Shown: one piece after another, positions 34,504 to 46,733 of the stretch
Position numbering within the stretch: position 1 is the first letter of the stretch
Layout of the letters: each line of letters opens with the position of its first letter
Assembly (NCBI GenBank): GCA_015039365.1
Contig: WION01000228.1
Coordinates: 1 to 64,000, forward strand
Length of the DNA stretch: 64,000 nt
Source: Amanita rubescens
Lineage: Eukaryota > Basidiomycota > Agaricomycetes > Agaricales > Amanitaceae
Direction of reading: 5' to 3'
Made by a program: the position numbers and the translations under genes
Notes under the pieces: generated by a model
The model's input: only the letters and a program-made list of their open reading frames with translations
Told to the model about the DNA's origin: nothing
Databases searched by the model: none

Positions 34504-35412
34504 ATGAGCCTCAACGATATCATCCATCGTCAAGATCCCACTGCCTGGGATCGCTTCATATCATCGCCCCTAATTTTCCTTGCACGTTGGCTCTATCCTG
34601 CACCCTCTACCGCTTCTAGCACTCCCGACATACACCCCATCCGCATCGTTTGCATATCTGACACACACAACACCCACCACGCTCAGCCTCATCTCCCAGA
34701 AGGCGACATTCTCATCCACGCAGGTGACCTCACCCAGTCTGGCACAGACTACGAACTCGATGACGCCCTCGCCTGGCTCAACTCCCAACCGCACCCCCAC
34801 AAACTCTTCATCGCCGGCAACCATGACGACACGCTCGCTTCTCCCCAGACGCTTGCGCGTATACCGCCAAGTTTGACATACCTTGAGAATTCGTTCATCG
34901 AACTCACCATAAGGGGACGCAAGTTGCGCATCTATGGCAGCCCATACACGCCAAAACACGGATCATGGCCCTTCCAGTATCCCCGCGTCCGCACCGCCGG
35001 GGCCCTTCCTCAACCCGAAGAACACGAGGTTTGGTCCAAAATCCCGCCTTTAACTGACATCCTCATCACACATGGTCCTCCCTTGGCCCACCTCGACGCG
35101 GACAGGCACGGATGCTACGCACTGCTCTTTGCATTATGGCGCGTTCGTCCAAAGTTGCATGTGTTCGGGCACATTCACGCTGGTAGGGGTGTAGAGCGCA
35201 TCGAATGGGATCGGGCGCAAATGGCGTATGAGAATATATGTGCTGGACGGACGGGTTGGGGAGGCCTAATCAAGTTATTGTGGTACAAGCTGACGGCATG
35301 GCTGTGGAAGGGGTCCTTGGGGGATGGTGTTGGTACTGTCTTGGTCAACGCTGCAGCGGTGGCGGGTCTGAGGGATGACCGGAAGAAAGGTGCGATTGTT
35401 GTAGAAATTTAA
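34504..35412 (+). CDS. Calcineurin-like metallophosphoesterase (MPPED/UPF0046-like)
   Basis: This single-exon gene encodes a 302-aa dinuclear-metal phosphoesterase of the MPPED type. Metal-binding motifs in order are SDTHNTH, GDLTQSG, GNHDD, THGPP and GHIHAG, all intact. There is no signal peptide. A hydrophobic segment near the C-terminus (GLIKLLWYKLTAWLW) could touch a membrane. Mammalian relatives hydrolyse cyclic nucleotides weakly; the fungal substrate is unknown. The lack of introns is unusual against its neighbours and could indicate retroposition or simple intron loss. Confidence 0.9.
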   Translation: MSLNDIIHRQDPTAWDRFISSPLIFLARWLYPAPSTASSTPDIHPIRIVCISDTHNTHHAQPHLPEGDILIHAGDLTQSGTDYELDDALAWLNSQPHPHKLFIAGNHDDTLASPQTLARIPPSLTYLENSFIELTIRGRKLRIYGSPYTPKHGSWPFQYPRVRTAGALPQPEEHEVWSKIPPLTDILITHGPPLAHLDADRHGCYALLFALWRVRPKLHVFGHIHAGRGVERIEWDRAQMAYENICAGRTGWGGLIKLLWYKLTAWLWKGSLGDGVGTVLVNAAAVAGLRDDRKKGAIVVEI

Positions 35413-35814
35413 TTATCATCGTCATGATGCACTTGCTGTCTTGCGCGTTTTTGTGACATGAACCTGCCTGTGCAGATAATAGAGATCGATGTATTCAACG
35501 CCTAGTTTACTTCCCTCACATATTCTGGATCACCACGGAGACGTAAAGCCTGCTATTCCCGCTACGTAAGTAGTGGGTTCAGTATGACGCTTCTGCCAGT
35601 GATCAGGATCACGCAATCACATTTGTGACCTTTACTTGTTTTGGCAAGCCTTGTGGAACTTTTTCTGACTTCTTCTCCGCTATTCCGTGATCGACAATCG
35701 GTCGAGTTCCATAACGCGTGGTTGAGGAATGAGATCGAATCCGCCCCCTTTCATTTCTACACTTTATAAGACTATCGGCGCTCGAATCTTAGCAGGTAAT
35801 CGACGTTCCCGAAT
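35413..35814. other. Intergenic region
   Basis: Between the metallophosphoesterase stop and the next start codon on the same strand. It presumably holds a 3' untranslated region and a promoter. No coding signal was seen. Confidence 0.35.
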
Positions 35815-37042
35815 ATGTCTGCAACTCGCGTGATCGCTTGCAACGAGGTTGCTGCTAAAATCAACACAATCCATGCGAAATTCAAAAAAGAAGAACAACA
35901 AGGAATGTCTATCCGGAGAAAAGTAAGTTCAAGTTCTCTTTATTTGCCGGGCGCTGAGTAATGATGTGAAGGTTTATTGGAATTGCCTCTACACAACCAA
36001 CGTGTGGCGAACGGCGCATGTTGTTCCCGTACCCGTCGTGCCAATGGGTATCGAAAACCCGGATGACAATGCCTTGAACGCAACTGTCACATACCAACTT
36101 GACGGTAAGACGTGGATTAAGCCGCCCCCTATTGTCCAAGACGCATCAGGAGGTTTGTTGGCCTGGCTTAGATGTAACCGAAATCCCCCGTGCTCCCTCC
36201 TCGAATGCAGATGCGGATTTGATTGCTACTCACTTAGGGCCAAAATATGTCGTCCCTCCCGCACTCGCTACTTCAAGTAAAGATATTGCGGGGACCTCTC
36301 GCACTAACGGCAAACGTGTGTTTCGGTCGCGAGATGATCACCCTGCCACCAGCAGGTCTGCGGATTCGGTGAAGCCAATAGTTCCCGGTGCATATTACGA
36401 CCCTCATCTGCTTCCCGATTTCGGTGGCCCCGCGTTTCGTCTCGTAAACGCGAAGCTCTTGCAACGAGAAATTGTAGATGCAGAAGGCAATCTGATCCCT
36501 CCTTGAGAGATGTACGACAAATTGCGTCCAGGAACTTTAGTCCTGATGAAAGTCCAGCTGCTCACATTCGAACTCCCTGACCGTCAAAAAAGCGGACTTC
36601 GGAAGGTACTTACTGATTCTGTGTTTCCAACTTTGTTTCTGATGTTCCTCTCAGACTTACCAGTTCCTGATTGATCGTATTCGCGTCGTCGCACATTCAG
36701 AAGGGGAAATGGAAATGCCAGACAATGGAAATCCGGGATTTTCCAGCCGTCGAAGCCAATTGGCCGAACGTAACGAAACAGACGACGCATTAGACGCGTT
36801 GTTCTCCTCAAAGAAAAGAAAGACGGGAGAACTGCCTTCTGCATCCACCTCGCAGTCTGTCCCATCTGACTTCTCATTTGGCATCGGCCGAATCAACACA
36901 GATCGTTGAAACTCCGTCCACCAACCCAAAGACGCGGAAAGAGACGAAGACGCGATCTGGCAAAGGAAAAGGAAAAGCTACCGCCGGTTCAAACGATGAA
37001 GAAGGGAATGACACCAGCGATATCGTCATGACGGAAAACTAA
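35815..37042 (+). pseudogene. Hypothetical protein gene interrupted by an in-frame TGA
   Basis: I do not recognise the family. Exon 1 (35815-35922) encodes MSATRVIACNEVAAKINTIH, and a 49-nt intron leads to VYWNCLYTTNVWRTAHVVPVPVVP. A second intron near 36104-36171 is less certain. The frame then runs through LGPKYVVPPALA and GAYYDPHLLPDFGGPAF to NLIPP, where TGA (36504-36506) stops it. In the same frame the sequence goes on as protein-like EMYDKLRPGTLVLMKVQLLTFELPDRQ. It reaches a proper donor at about 36607 and continues from about 36656 (TYQFLIDRIRVVAHSEG). A Ser/Thr/Lys-rich tail follows, with a probable end near 37042. A Trp-to-stop change, a sequencing error or stop readthrough would each explain this. 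Confidence 0.5.
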
Positions 37043-37547
37043 ATTTAAAATCTAAGTCTTATACTCTATTGATGTAATTGTATTCTTGTAATGGCATCTG
37101 AAATCCTTACCTCCGGAATTATGTGACGATGGCCAGGACGTAGCGGGACTTGCGGCACTTGTGCCGCCCTCAACGTTTATAAAAATACCACTTTGGTTGC
37201 CAGTGTGACGGATCCTGCATGAGCGCGTCAGTCACAGAATTTTTAGATTCGGGTCTCAGGACCATTCTCCGAATAACGCCTCCCGGCCAGTGTCCCAATG
37301 CGTACAGCCGTTGTCGTAAAGAAAGTAAAAAAGCTAGACATGAATTAGTTAGTAAGAAAGTACTTTGAGACGATCCCAGCAACGCCAAAGCCGAAACGCG
37401 GAGTTTCCGATTTTCCTGAGAACGACAACGGCGCTGACAGGTGTTTTACCTTGAAAAGGAAATAATCAATCCGACCGGCGTGGACGCAGTGCCTCAGGAT
37501 ACCAAATCTCTTCTACTTTTTTATTACTACGGTGAACAGCGCGATTT

Positions 37548-39393
37548 ATGATGGTGGCATCCACTATCCCCTACCATGCCACATTGAAGAATCCTTTCGA
37601 TGACCCAACCGACTTTCCAGATGAACCAACGTCACATACTGATTATCCACCTTCTTCACATACCGATTACCCACCTTCATCATCCATCCCAAATTCAAGC
37701 AACCCAGTGATCCATGTCCGGACGCCCAGCCCAACGCCAAGCGAAGCAAAAGAGTTGCAGCACGGGGCCATTAACTGGCAGGCAATGAAGAGTTGGAAAT
37801 TTTGGTTTCGAAAGGAATGGCGGTGTAAGTAATAAGCCCTTTCTCTGAGTTTTCTTAACACTTGACATCAAAACTCGTAGGGTACTATGTTATTTTCGTC
37901 ATTATACTCGTAGTCACTACACTGCTCACGATATACCATACCCAAATAGTACATTGGTTGACACCAGTAACAAGATGGCTGTTTAAGTGAGTGCAAAAAC
38001 CATCCACAGTAGTTTGCACGTTGATTAATTTTGGGTTAGATTACGATTCGGTTGGCTCGTACCGATAGCAGTCTTGTTCGTAATCTCCTTCCCGCCAGTA
38101 AGGCGTTGTTTCTTTTACGGGGACTGTGATTGAATTACTGCAGCTTTTTGGGCACGAAATCGTTGCTGTCCTATGTGGATTGGTTTGGGGACTTTGGGCG
38201 GGCTTTGGCATCGTCGCGGCTGGGACATTTCTGGGTGAAGTTGCTAACTTCTAGTAGGTTTTATCGTTTCTGGCATTTCCTTGATACTAAATTTATATTA
38301 TACAGCGCATTCAAAGCATGTTGCCGTTCCCGCGCAGAGAAACTTGAAAAGACCAAGATTTCTTATGCGTGCTTGTCGAAGGTTGTTCGAGACGGTGGCT
38401 TCAAAATCGCTTTGATAGCACGATTGAGCGCTATTCCGGGCCATTGTGAGTTTAGCTCAAAACATGATACTAGATCTAAGACCTTGGTAGTCACGACCGC
38501 CGTCTTCTCGACGTGCGGCATGGGAATCATCACATTTTCCATAGCTGCCGTCTTGTCGTTACCAAAGCAATTTGTCACCGTTTATCTCGGTGTCATCCTC
38601 GAACAATCTGGGACTGGTTAGCGACATCACTCAGTTCTCCACCTCTACTGACGCCGCAATCCAGGAACAACTTCCACCAAAAGTAGGATTATCAGTGATG
38701 CTGTGGTGGGGGTTACCTTTCTTGTGACGGTGGTAGCAATGTGGTACATCCTACACCAAATGAACAAGGCTAAACCTGAGGTTATTTACCAAAGGCGTCG
38801 TGCACGGTGAGTCTAAAGTGTGTGCTATACCAACTCTAATCCGTAATTCAAGGATTGGGAAAATGATGAATGATGGTACTCCGTTGACATTTGTCACAAG
38901 TATCGATTCTGATACGATTCCGCTCAATACGCGCAACATACCTTATCAGCAATGGGATAGGCGCGGGGCGTTACCCGAAAGTTCGGATGTTGAGCTTTTC
39001 GCACCCGTTCCTGAGAGAGCAGCCGATTATTCTCAAGGATATCAAATGATCCATGGGCCAGGGCGCGTCCGCGATGAGGAAGAGGTTGAATGGGAGATGA
39101 CTTCCGATGCCTATGCCGGTATCGTGGAGCCAGCAGATGGCAAGGGTTTTATTGGCAATTCCCCGTCGGCTTTGAGTTCGACGGCGACAGTTCATGCACC
39201 TGTTCCCTCAAGGCCGTCTAAATCGGGCGAAATCCTATCTCAGCTGCAGACGCACGAGTCATCAAACGTCCCTGACGTTTTACAGACACCAACGCAAGGA
39301 ACATATCCTCATTCCCATTCCCCAGATGGCGACCACATGGACGACCCCGTCGATCCTGTCTATCAACCAGGTTCGACGAACGCCCACGCTTGA
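37548..39393 (+). CDS. TVP38: TVP38/TMEM64 family (DedA/VTT) Golgi membrane protein
   Basis: This is a Golgi or endosomal membrane protein with the VTT (SNARE-associated) domain, now thought to include lipid scramblase-like proteins. After a Pro/Ser-rich cytosolic N-terminus come helices VIFVIILVVTTLLTIY, LVPIAVLFVISFPPLFGHEIV, the glycine-rich signature GFGIVAAGTFLGEVANF, and FSTCGMGIITFSIAAVLSLPK. A last helix (VTFLVTVVAMWYILHQM) precedes a 190-residue hydrophilic, acidic tail. Eight exons (37548-37824, 37881-37986, 38040-38097, 38144-38253, 38306-38445, 38491-38616, 38665-38806, 38853-39393) give 499 aa with all phases consistent. The N-terminus holds a 24-nt tandem repeat. Confidence 0.88.
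37632..37679 (+). repeat. Two-copy 24-nt tandem repeat inside TVP38
   Basis: Units at 37632-37655 and 37656-37679 differ at three positions, including two silent T/C changes. Each encodes SHTDYPPS. The repeat is in frame in the disordered cytosolic N-terminus. Confidence 0.8.
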
Positions 39394-39922
39394 GTGCCTT
39401 CTCAGGACTTGGCCGACCTTTCATATACGAAATGGTCAGCTGTGTTGATTCCCAGCTCCACTCCGCCACCTACGAGATATCATTCATGAGGCTTAATTGG
39501 GGACCGTTTGCATAGCACCCTTCGCGTCACATGAGTTGTATAGGCCGGATCCTTTATCTATATTTTCCCAGTTTCATACCAAGTCCACTGTAGTTACCCG
39601 TTATGTAGCGATACCTTGACCTAATATGGCCTTCTCCATCAGCCGATATCTTGCCGTCTTAGCGCTGAGCGCTGGTCGCCCACACAAGTCAGCATAAGTT
39701 ATAGACCAACTACATATTTATACTTATCTTCCCAGCTTTTTCCATTCCACGACGTTACTATTCCATATCCGCGATATTTCCCGCTGCCACGTTGCAAGAA
39801 CCCTTGCATCTCTCACAGCCACGACCATCAATAATAACACACGGGCGACAAATCTGGTTGGGTTCCTGAACAAAGGGCTAAATCGGTTTAAAGCCATGCA
39901 CTTGAAATAGTCCATCCGTTCA

Positions 39923-41476
39923 ATGATTCTGGCAATGTCTGCAAGCTTTCCGTTCGGCACACTGCAGATCGCTAGCATTATCAATGTTTTCCTGTTCGGC
40001 TTGACTTTTATGCAATCCTACAAATACTTTCGCGACTACATGGAAGATCCGGTGTTGTTGAAAATGATCGTAAGTCAATGGTTTTTGCTAGGCATCAGCA
40101 TCACCAGCGGCGCTAAGGGCTATCTCTACAGGTACTCTCAACATTGTGAGGAACTCAATCAATTTGTTCTTTACAATGCTACAATGAACTTAGGATCTTC
40201 GGTGCAATCCACACGGGGTGCCTTGAATGGGCTATTTACATCATCAATATAGTCGACAACCACGCGGACATCCCATTCCTCAAGGAACCGCCGGCGACCG
40301 TTATCGGAATCGTGTCAGGACAAGCTGCTCAGTTTCTTGTTCAGGTAAGTTTCCTAGCCATACCTGTCGGGCCGTATTCAAAAGCCTTAAACCCTAAGGT
40401 ATTGTGGGTGTACCGCATATACCGGCTCCAGCGGAGCGTTTCTCTACCTATTGCACTTCTTTTTCCTGTGGTTTACGTATTTGCCGGTGGAATTGTCACC
40501 GCGTGCTTTACTTGGGACCAGACGCTTGGCTGGGTGGCGTTATTTCAAGAAACAAAGGAGCCGCTAATCCTGTCTCAACTTGTCGCCATTGCCTCCATTG
40601 ATGTTATCATTGCGGTGATGTTGTGTTATCACTTGAGGAAGAATCGATCAAGTTACTTATCAAGGTAGGTATTAACTATTTGTGATGAACCTTAAAGCTG
40701 ACTTCTATAGGACAATTGAATATATCGACACCTTCATTTGTAAATGGACTTTTCGTGAGTGCCTCTAGCATGTCTCGTTCGGTAATGCGATACAAACAAT
40801 ATTGATAGAAACCGGGATGATTACGAGGCATGCGTGTTCATCTGCGATTCTAGGTAGTAACGCTAACCATTCGACACTGCAGTGCGACCGCCATAGGTGT
40901 TATCTTGGCTGTAAGTGAACCTCTAGTAGTAGTGGACGTGCCAACCAGCTGATCCAACGCTCAGTTCGCAATCCGAAAACAAAACGGTTTGTAATCCGTA
41001 ACACTGTCCATCATGATCGTGATTTACATTGGCAATTTAGGCGTCTGGTTCTGCATGTACACTTGTCTGCTAAACCGTGAGTCATTACTGCGATGATTCA
41101 CCTCTAAACTCACGTCTGCACAGTATACCCTTTGACTTGCGTCGCACTGTGAGCATTTCAAAATTGTTAAACTAATCAACTTCATCTCGAGATGTCCTAG
41201 ACTGAACGGACGTTCTTCCATATCAATTTCAACAAGTGATGACGTGCTGAGCTCTGTTCAGATACAAGGCGCCAGTACCTCTGCAGTGTACGGAGGCTCA
41301 GCTCTAAGAAGCCAGGTTTCCAAAGTAAGTGACCGCGTTTTCCCGAATATTGTGCTGAAGCCGGTTTAGATCATACCTAGCACGGCGACATCTGCGTCTG
41401 CATCACTCAGTTCGACTAATCAAGACAAAGATTCAACTGATTTGAAATTCGGTCCGAATCCGACTCCCTGTTGGTA
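39923..41476 (+). CDS. DUF6534-type multi-pass membrane protein
   Basis: This belongs to a large basidiomycete family of about seven-helix membrane proteins with no known function. The N-terminus has the family's LFGLTFMQSYKYFRDYMEDPVLLKMI. Later exons give IFGAIHTGCLEWAIYIINIVD, VYRIYRLQRSVSLPIALLFPVVYVF, and SQLVAIASIDVIIAVMLCYHLRKNRSSYLSRTIEY. The Ser-rich cytosolic tail ends near GPNPTPCW at 41474-41476. There are many short introns. I am confident of the exons around 39923-40072, 40200-40344 and 40407-40666, but several small exons between 40700 and 41340 are not fully resolved. No frameshift is evident. Confidence 0.7.
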
Positions 41477-41737
41477 AGAGGACGGACGGAGCCTCCATGT
41501 TCCCGTCAATTATGCGTGTTCTTTTATTGTTGCTTTGTTGTCTCTGTAGCATATTCCATATATGTGTATATTGTCACTGGAAGTAGTAGCCCTAGCTCTT
41601 ATTATTGTGTTGCCCGTATGAAATATAGATGAACCCGTGGCCGAGAATATCTAAGATCGTTTAGTGCATTATTACAACCCTGTCGACACTGTTATATCTA
41701 AACACCAATACTAAGTACAAGAAAAGAACCGTTTTAT

Positions 41738-43521
41738 CTAAGCGGCAACGTCCGTGTCTTCAGGTTGTTTTGCTCTCTCCCTAGCTAGCCTCCCTTTCCC
41801 CCGTGCCATATCGATGTCACGCCAATTCACAGCAGATTCTTCAAACAAAGTCATACCCTCATCGTAAGTCTGTATAAACCGCTCTACTTCCCGCTCAAAA
41901 AAGTCTTCTTCCTTCTGGATGGCATCTCGCACACCTGCAAAAAAGGCGTCGAGTACGGTCAAGTTATGCATGACGAGCAACGAGTGGGCCGACATCTCGT
42001 GGGTTTGCAATAGATGATGGAGATAGGCACGGGTGAATGGAGGGCGGTAAACGACGTCCTCCGAGGCTGGTTGGTCAACTTCCAGTTCTGGTGGACCATG
42101 GCATATTTTGGTTTTTGGAGGTACGGGCGAACATGCTAGGCATGGACACGTCCGTTTGCCTTGCGGGGAGTTGGCAGAAGCTGGCGAGAGGCAATCAGCG
42201 AGGCTCGAGAAATCGGATGCATAGACAGAATCATATAGGTTGTGTCCTAAATCGCGTTTCCCGTTGGCTCTTGTACGCAGCCTGGAGTTCTTATCCTGCC
42301 CAGGGGCCGGAAATACGAAGTCCAGCGCTATACCGGTGTCTGCCGCATTCTGTGCCCAGTGAGCATCAAAGAGATCGATCCCCGCTTTTCGAATTAGTTG
42401 GAGCATCTCGTGAGGCGAAGTGGTGGTATTAGCTACCCGCAGTTTTGAGACAGGTAGGGATTCAAGAGAGGCATTGATTAAAGGAACGAGGTGATCAGTT
42501 GAGACTGAGGTTTGCAGAGGCGCCAAGTCTTCATTCTCTAACGTATTCGATGGGTGATCATCGATAACCTTTTTCATGGCAGCCTCGATAGAAAGCCGAA
42601 GAGGTACCAGGTCAAAGGTATAACCCAATACGCCCTCGTCAAGGCAACGGAGAGGGGCAACTTGCTCTGCTTCTTTTCCGTGGAGCGTATCTAGCAGACT
42701 ATCTGCAAACGCTCGTCTTGCGGCAATGCTAGCTCCTCCAGCCATATGGACGAGTACACTCGGTCTGTTTGGATGTGGTATTGATGCATCTCCCGAGGTG
42801 CTTAGGATATCCGCAAGCCATTTGCCAGACCTATCTATACTTTTTGTGAGACGTTTCTGAGAATAGGGCGGATCTGTAAATGGTATATCCGACAGGGCAA
42901 CCACGACATCGGGTTGGCAGCCGAGGGAATATGAACGCCAATCGGACGGAGAGATCTGCAGAGCACAAAGAGGGGTCATACAAAGGATCTTATAAGAAGG
43001 AATGACATCAACCGTACCCTCCGCACGCCCCTCAGGCAATATACTGAAACGTGATTGTTTCCGTTTGGAGGCATATCCCTTCCGTCAGCGGGGTCTCTAA
43101 TAGTCATTGATAACACGTGTTGACTAGGATTGAAGCCGAGAAATGCATGCAGGGGATGATTCCCGGTCTGAAGTGTTGGCACGGGCGGATTTCGATCTAG
43201 GCTAGTGAAACGAGAGAATCAACCGCCTGAAGGGCTCAACGCATATCAAATAGGCATTGAGAGTTAAACTTACAATGTCTCAAAAGGTACGTTAACCCAT
43301 CGTATAGCCTCCGTCCGATTATGGTGGTCTCGTGAAAGATGGGGCACTGCGCCGCGAGAAGTTGATGAGAGGAAGTTCGGCGTAGGAATGGAGCAGCCTT
43401 GCTCCAAGTGCCCAGAGCGTTTCAATAGAATGTTCCCAATCCTTGGCCCGTGCTGAGAAACTGTTTTTGTCGTCAAGGTAAAACGCATGCTGGGAGAAAC
43501 GGCTGGTTGAGTGACGCTCAT
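41738..43521 (-). CDS. QTRT2: Queuine tRNA-ribosyltransferase accessory subunit 2
   Basis: QTRT2 is the non-catalytic, zinc-binding partner of QTRT1. The complex inserts queuine at the wobble position of tRNAs with GUN anticodons. The family zinc ligands CPCLAC and a downstream His in the helix TRAYLHHLLQTHEMSAHSLLVMHN are present. LGYTFDLVPLR and IDLFDAHWAQNAADTGIALDF match the subunit 2 family rather than the catalytic subunit. Exons 43521-43274, 43201-43018 and 42955-41738 give 549 aa. The 62-nt intron (42956-43017) joins VSVYCLRGVRR to ISPSDWRSYSLG; a frame starting at 43039 reads through part of this intron and is a false start. It is divergent from the C2H2 gene. Confidence 0.85.
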
Positions 43522-43967
43522 TACGGTGTAAGTATGTACGCAGGGACAAGCCAGGAACTGCCATCAAGTATTCTGATCATGATCGCCATTACTCCTTTTG
43601 GATTATTTGGTCTTGTTATGTGCTATAGTCGAGGTTCTTGACATCACCCGGTTCACATGCACTGGAAATGCAGCGATTTTCTCGGCTGCGTTTTACTCTT
43701 ATAATGAAAAAATCTACATTTCATAGAACCCAATCAGCATTCTCCACGCGACATTGGTGTGTTTGAGTCGGAGAGCAACAAGATGCTGAACTAACAAAAC
43801 CAAACATACGCTACCCCTCGGTTTCAATGGCAGAATCATAGATGTCATGCCCGAGTGAATAAACCCCAAGTTTGTTCCTCCACATTTGACAGCATATTAC
43901 TTCGACCGCGCCGAGATTCGAAGCACCTACAAAAGCGTCATTTACGTGCACATCTCGCTGCGGGCTT

Positions 43968-45344
43968 ATGGAAAGAAGCGTTCCGAGCGTGGCGGATTCC
44001 CCAATTTCACCGCCATCTCCCTCTTTCTCCGACTCATCGGCGGATGATAGCGCATCCACCACAAGTGAGCGCGCGCCCAAACAGGAAACAGTCGATTCCA
44101 ACCAAGTAGCCCCTCATGTACCAATCACGCCGTCACGCCCGGCCTCTCGTTCATCTGCCTCGTCTGGGGTTGCAGTACAGCAAGAGTTTATAGATGCTGC
44201 GTATGGCGATACGGCAAATTGCATGTGGGACGATTGTGGAATAGTTTTTACTCATTTGCCTACGCTCATTGAGCACATTCATTCGGGTAAGTAGACCCAT
44301 TTTTTCGGCCATGTTCTATCACGTTTTCCACGACTACACGTAAGCTCCTTCTGCCCCCCGTTTTCGACGTCCCATATGGGTTTAATATAACTGTACATGG
44401 CTGATCGAGTTTTCCAGTTCATATTGGATCACAAAAGCCAAGCTACACATGTGAATGGTCGACTTGTCCGAGGCGCGGACTTCCCCAGACGTCTCGTTTT
44501 GCACTCGTTTCTCACATTCGTTCTCACACTGGTGAAAAGCCTTATATTTGCCACCTTCCGGGTAGGTTTACATCCTACCCCTCTTGCGTGCTAAACAGAT
44601 GATGGCCATATCCCCAGAATGCGACAAGTCCTTTACTCGCTCGGATGCCCTCGCCAAGCATATGCGACAGCAGCACCATATAGAGCCTCCTGCTCCTGGG
44701 CGTGGAGGGTCCAGAAAGCGAAAGCGCAATGCTGACGATACGGTGGCACCACCCGCCGATGCAGCTAATGCCGCTACAACCGGGTTCAATACTTTTAAAG
44801 TTGAACCTGACGCAGGACTGGATGAGTTTCCCCATAATTTTACCAACGGGCGCAGCTCTCGTCCCGGTTCTCCGCGTCCAGGTGAAGAAGCCGATGGGGA
44901 TTCGTCTCCAGAGGACCAACTCCCTGTGCATCTCGCGCAACATTTCGAGCCAGAGACGGGCCTTGTAATGGGACGCACACCGGCAATGGTCATGTACCTA
45001 TTAATGAAGGCAAAGCATAAATATGCTCTCAAGGAGAATGAGTCGCTGTTGGAAGAGCTGCAGGTTGCACGAGCAGAGCTTAAACGTGAAAAGGACCAAA
45101 AAGAGGTGATGCTCGATCGTTACCTCGTCAACACCTTCGGGTAAGTCTGTACATTCATGACGTCAGTTATCCGGGGTCATTAATGATTGACTGCGAAAAT
45201 AGTAAACAAGCTGAGGATCTCGTTGCACCTATACAACCTCCACCAGGCCTGAACCTCACTGCATCACCTGAGCCGCAACCCTATCCGCACCCTGCCATCG
45301 TACCTCCGGTTGTGTATCCACCCACCAACGGGTATAGCAGATGA
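43968..45344 (+). CDS. C2H2 zinc-finger protein, Iec1/YY1-like
   Basis: This DNA-binding protein resembles fungal Iec1, a YY1-related subunit of the INO80 remodeller. Finger-like units are CMWDDCGIVFTHLPTLIEHIH, then CEWSTCPRRGL...SRFALVSHIRSH, the linker TGEKPY, and CHLPECDKSFTRSDALAKHMRQQH. A basic patch (GSRKRKRN) follows, then a Pro/Asp-rich region, a coiled-coil (ALKENESLLEELQVARAELKREKDQ) and a Pro-rich tail. Exons 43968-44286, 44418-44561, 44618-45140 and 45203-45344 give 375 aa; finger 3 is assembled across the third junction. The start may lie further upstream, since sequence before 43968 is not clearly non-coding. Confidence 0.8.
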
Positions 45345-45516
45345 AAGGACATTAATCTTTTTTCTTTTTCTTGGTTCGCGCAGCTCCAGCGCAGCAAGTG
45401 ATATCGTATTTTGGTAGATCTTATATCTGTATTTACATTACATATTGCATTAATGTTGCTGCTCTCCAAGCTGTGTGGTTACGTAATAAACCACTATTCG
45501 TCTACGTTCCAAAGTC

Positions 45517-46733
45517 ATGAGCACAACGCCGTATACGCCTACACCCGGCCCATCCTATAATGCTTCAGCACCTCAAACACCAGGTACACCAACTACTGCA
45601 AGCCGTGGGCGGCAGAGGGGCGCAGTAGCAGGCACAGGTGCCAAGCGTGGTCGCAAACCAAGGGGAGGAGCTACGGGCATAGGCACCACCCCACCACGGA
45701 TAATTCAGGACTCGTTCACTGCCTCAACGACAACCGCATTTTCAGCCACGAATTACCAGCATGTAAACTGGGCATTACCATCAGGCTCAACGTCAACTGC
45801 GACCGACGCAAACCAGGCAAGCACATCTGCCACCGCTGGAACAGCGGCACAGAGTGGCACTCCAACACCATCCACGACGCCTATTATCCCCGCTATTCAG
45901 AGCCAAATCGTACCTCAGACCAACGTACAAGCTCAGCCGCAGGCTGCTGGGGGTACGATACCAACAGGGGTGACCCCAACTCCCATATCTTTTACGATTC
46001 CTGCATCATCTGCCACCGCACCCACGCTCGATACAACGGGGCTATTGACGATGCCGAGCGTCGCTAGCGGAACTACAATCCCGACAACGGTGGTTCCGGT
46101 TCATACCCAGCCAACAGGAACGAGGCTGCCAGGGATAGATGATGACGGCGAAGGCGATGATGAGCTCCTGCCGGCGATGGCAGATGACGATTATTCGGCT
46201 CAATTGTCTTGGCAAAGCCAGTCCAAGGAGAATCTCAAGTGAGTCAATCGTGTGCACGCGCAGGATGGAAATCATGATTTTAATGGCTCTCATAGGGTTT
46301 TGATGGATAACTTCGCGCCGGCGCAGTACGACCGGTTCGAGGCGTATCGGCGGCATGCATTACCGAAACAAGCAGTGAGAAAGGTGTGTGGTCTCCCTCG
46401 GGATTTGTAATGTTAACAATAATTGATCGCTCGGCAGGTTATCCAACAAACGGTGGGGCAGCAAGTTTCTCAGCCTGTCGCACAGATTGTAGCGGGATTT
46501 TCCAAGGTGTTTATAGGTGAGATCATTGAAAAGGGTTAGTTCAGTTGTTTCTCGGGATTTAGTCCGCCTTGACTAATTGTCCTCGCATAGCACGGATTGT
46601 TCAAGCGCGGAGAGGCGAAACGGGGGCTCTGTCGCCAGATCATCTTCGCGAAGCGTATAGAATGTACCAGGCGGAAACGGGGCGAGTTGGGGCTGCTCGA
46701 CCTCTAAGGTCAAAGAAATTGTTCGTTAGATGA
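45517..46733 (+). CDS. TAF11: TFIID subunit TAF11 (TAFII28 histone fold)
   Basis: TAF11 pairs with TAF13 through a histone fold within TFIID. The C-terminal fold is nearly textbook: MDNFAPAQYDRFEAYRRHAL, KQAVRKVIQQTVGQQVSQPV, AQIVAGFSKVFIGEIIEKAR and TGALSPDHLREAYRMYQAE. The N-terminal 240 residues are low complexity (Thr/Ser/Pro/Ala) with a basic patch (GAKRGRKPRGG) and an acidic segment (DDDGEGDDELLPAMADDD). Exons 45517-46238, 46296-46383, 46438-46534 and 46591-46733 give 349 aa; every junction is in phase within conserved sequence. It starts 172 bases after the C2H2 gene ends, on the same strand. Confidence 0.93.

Noticed and set aside
42956..43039. MPEGRAEGTVDV as the start of QTRT2
   Set aside because: This is intron sequence read in frame; splicing 42956-43017 gives the conserved join and recovers two upstream exons.
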